From positions 1 through 6,080 of the forward strand of contig CBFGRU010000199.1 of the NCBI GenBank assembly GCA_965651255.1: a DNA stretch of 6,080 nt, given 5' to 3'. Shown here piece by piece: positions 5,497 through 6,080 of the stretch (position 1 is the stretch's first letter; each line of letters starts with the position of its first letter). Both the position numbers and the translations under genes were made by a program. The notes beneath the pieces are model-generated. The model did not search any database, was not told the DNA's origin, and worked only from the letters and a program-made list of their open reading frames with translations. The stretch is from CBFGRU01 sp965651255. Its GTDB lineage: Bacteria; Planctomycetota; Phycisphaerae; Phycisphaerales; SM1A02.

Positions 5497-5770
5497 TGTC
5501 CAACTGACCGAGGAGCATACTTCACGGCAGCCACTGCGGTGCATGACTGAGATGCAGCTCCGGTCAGAGGTCATCAACCGCGCCACTCGATACCCATATG
5601 CAGAAACACTCATCACCAGCCCCTTGGACGAGCCGTGGTGTGCGTTGCTGTGTTGACGGAACCTTATCCCCGAAAGGCGAGCGGTCGCGATGCTGAGAAA
5701 GTGCGGCTGAGAGATCGAACCTCCCGGAATTCCGCGATCTGACGCGCAGGACGAGGTTCCGACACGAGAA
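5497..5770. other. Non-coding stretch after the SRPBCC gene
   Basis: No convincing gene, terminator or RNA was found here. Plus-strand frames are interrupted by stops (for example TGA at 5654 and at 5708). A minus-strand frame stays open across the region but its product is rich in Ser, Arg and Cys and runs antisense through the SRPBCC gene, so it is treated as a shadow. The region may hold degraded coding sequence linked to the short frame at 5771. Confidence 0.4.
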
Positions 5771-5956
5771 ATGCCCCCTGCCGCCTTTCCGGGCGATCTG
5801 ACCGAAGTCATCGGCGCGTGGCAGTCACTGCCCGATTCTCTGCGCCACGCCGTTCTGACGATCGTGCGCTCGTGTGCGGAGTCTGTGCCGCAGTCAATCG
5901 TGCCGCACGCCGCCTCGCCCGCTCCCACGACACAAGGGAGTGTGGATCGTGGTTGA
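5771..5956 (+). CDS. Short hypothetical protein, possible remnant
   Basis: The 61-codon frame starts MPPAAFPGDLTEVIGAW and continues QSLPDSLRHAVLTIVRSCAE before a low-complexity tail. The pattern D-L-x-x-V-I-x-A-W-x-x-L-P-x-x-(I/L)-R-x-x-(I/V)-L-x-(I/L)-V resembles a short C-terminal segment that I recall from small uncharacterised proteins in planctomycetes and other environmental bacteria, often near recombinases; this is recollection, not a search. About 70% of third positions are G or C. The frame extends upstream without an ATG to a TGA at 5708, and before that stop the same frame again reads ERRAVAMLRKCG, which suggests a decayed longer gene. No good Shine-Dalgarno precedes the ATG. No function can be given. 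Confidence 0.3.
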   Translation: MPPAAFPGDLTEVIGAWQSLPDSLRHAVLTIVRSCAESVPQSIVPHAASPAPTTQGSVDRG

Positions 5957-6080
5957 TCGTGCGCGCAGGCCATCGTCTGCGAACCAGTCGGCAGCATCCC
6001 GCCCAGTGTTTCGTCCGGCACGAATGAACGTCGGTTGGCCAGTGACGGGATCAGCAGAATCACCATGTACGATTCCATCG
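5957..6080. other. Unassigned right edge
   Basis: Nothing could be assigned in these 124 bases. A minus-strand ATG at 6078 opens a long frame (to 5200), but its product does not look like a protein family and most of it is explained as a shadow. A gene entering from the right cannot be excluded. Confidence 0.3.

Noticed and set aside
5700..5740. GGTTCGATC-like tRNA T-loop on the minus strand
   Set aside because: The flanking five-base stem does not pair and no acceptor, D or anticodon arms can be drawn around it.
5200..6078. 292-codon minus-strand frame from ATG 6078
   Set aside because: It runs antisense through the last 297 bases of the well-supported SRPBCC gene, its product is Ser/Arg/Cys-rich with no recognisable domain, and long shadow frames are common in GC-rich DNA.

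Overview
The window is GC-rich bacterial DNA with bacterial promoters, Shine-Dalgarno sites and tight gene packing. The mix of genes suggests a member of Planctomycetota, possibly the Phycisphaerae side. The clues are a membrane-anchored von Willebrand A protein with a glycine-rich linker leading to a FAYVVDVSGSM motif, a stand-alone pyrH, and an ABC-2 exporter pair with a charged insertion in the permease. This placement is inference from gene style; there is no rRNA or other marker to prove it.

Layout. Positions 1-628 (minus) hold the N-terminal 209 residues of a VWA-domain membrane protein whose C-terminus lies outside the window. It is divergent from pyrH (801-1529, plus), which encodes UMP kinase; the shared gap carries a plausible pyrH promoter and a 13-bp palindrome. 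Positions 1530-1741 are a lower-GC convergent spacer with several hairpins. Positions 1742-4089 (minus) hold an ABC exporter operon: the ATPase (4089-3037) overlaps the permease (3040-1919) by ATGA. Beyond the permease TAG the same frame stays open for 57 more GTG-initiated codons with coding-like composition.

Positions 4090-4322 separate the exporter from a divergent pair, a TetR/AcrR regulator (4323-4955) and an SRPBCC/AHSA1-type ligand-binding protein (5038-5496). Two tandem palindromes, 22 bp centre to centre, lie across the regulator's predicted promoter and start codon, so the pair looks like a self-repressed, ligand- or stress-induced unit. The regulator keeps a Cys (C108) and a Lys (K177) at positions that appear to match the redox-active C106 and K175 of E. 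coli NemR, and its operator has the NemR-box layout (ACC-N4-GGT core). The last ~580 bases hold no convincing intact gene, only a short frame (5771-5956) that resembles the tail of a small hypothetical family and may be a remnant.

Most of the window is ordinary housekeeping and transport. The points most worth following are the putative NemR-like sensor with its double operator, and the in-frame coding extension behind the permease stop. I see no CRISPR array, tRNA, rRNA, insertion sequence or clear novel defence system.
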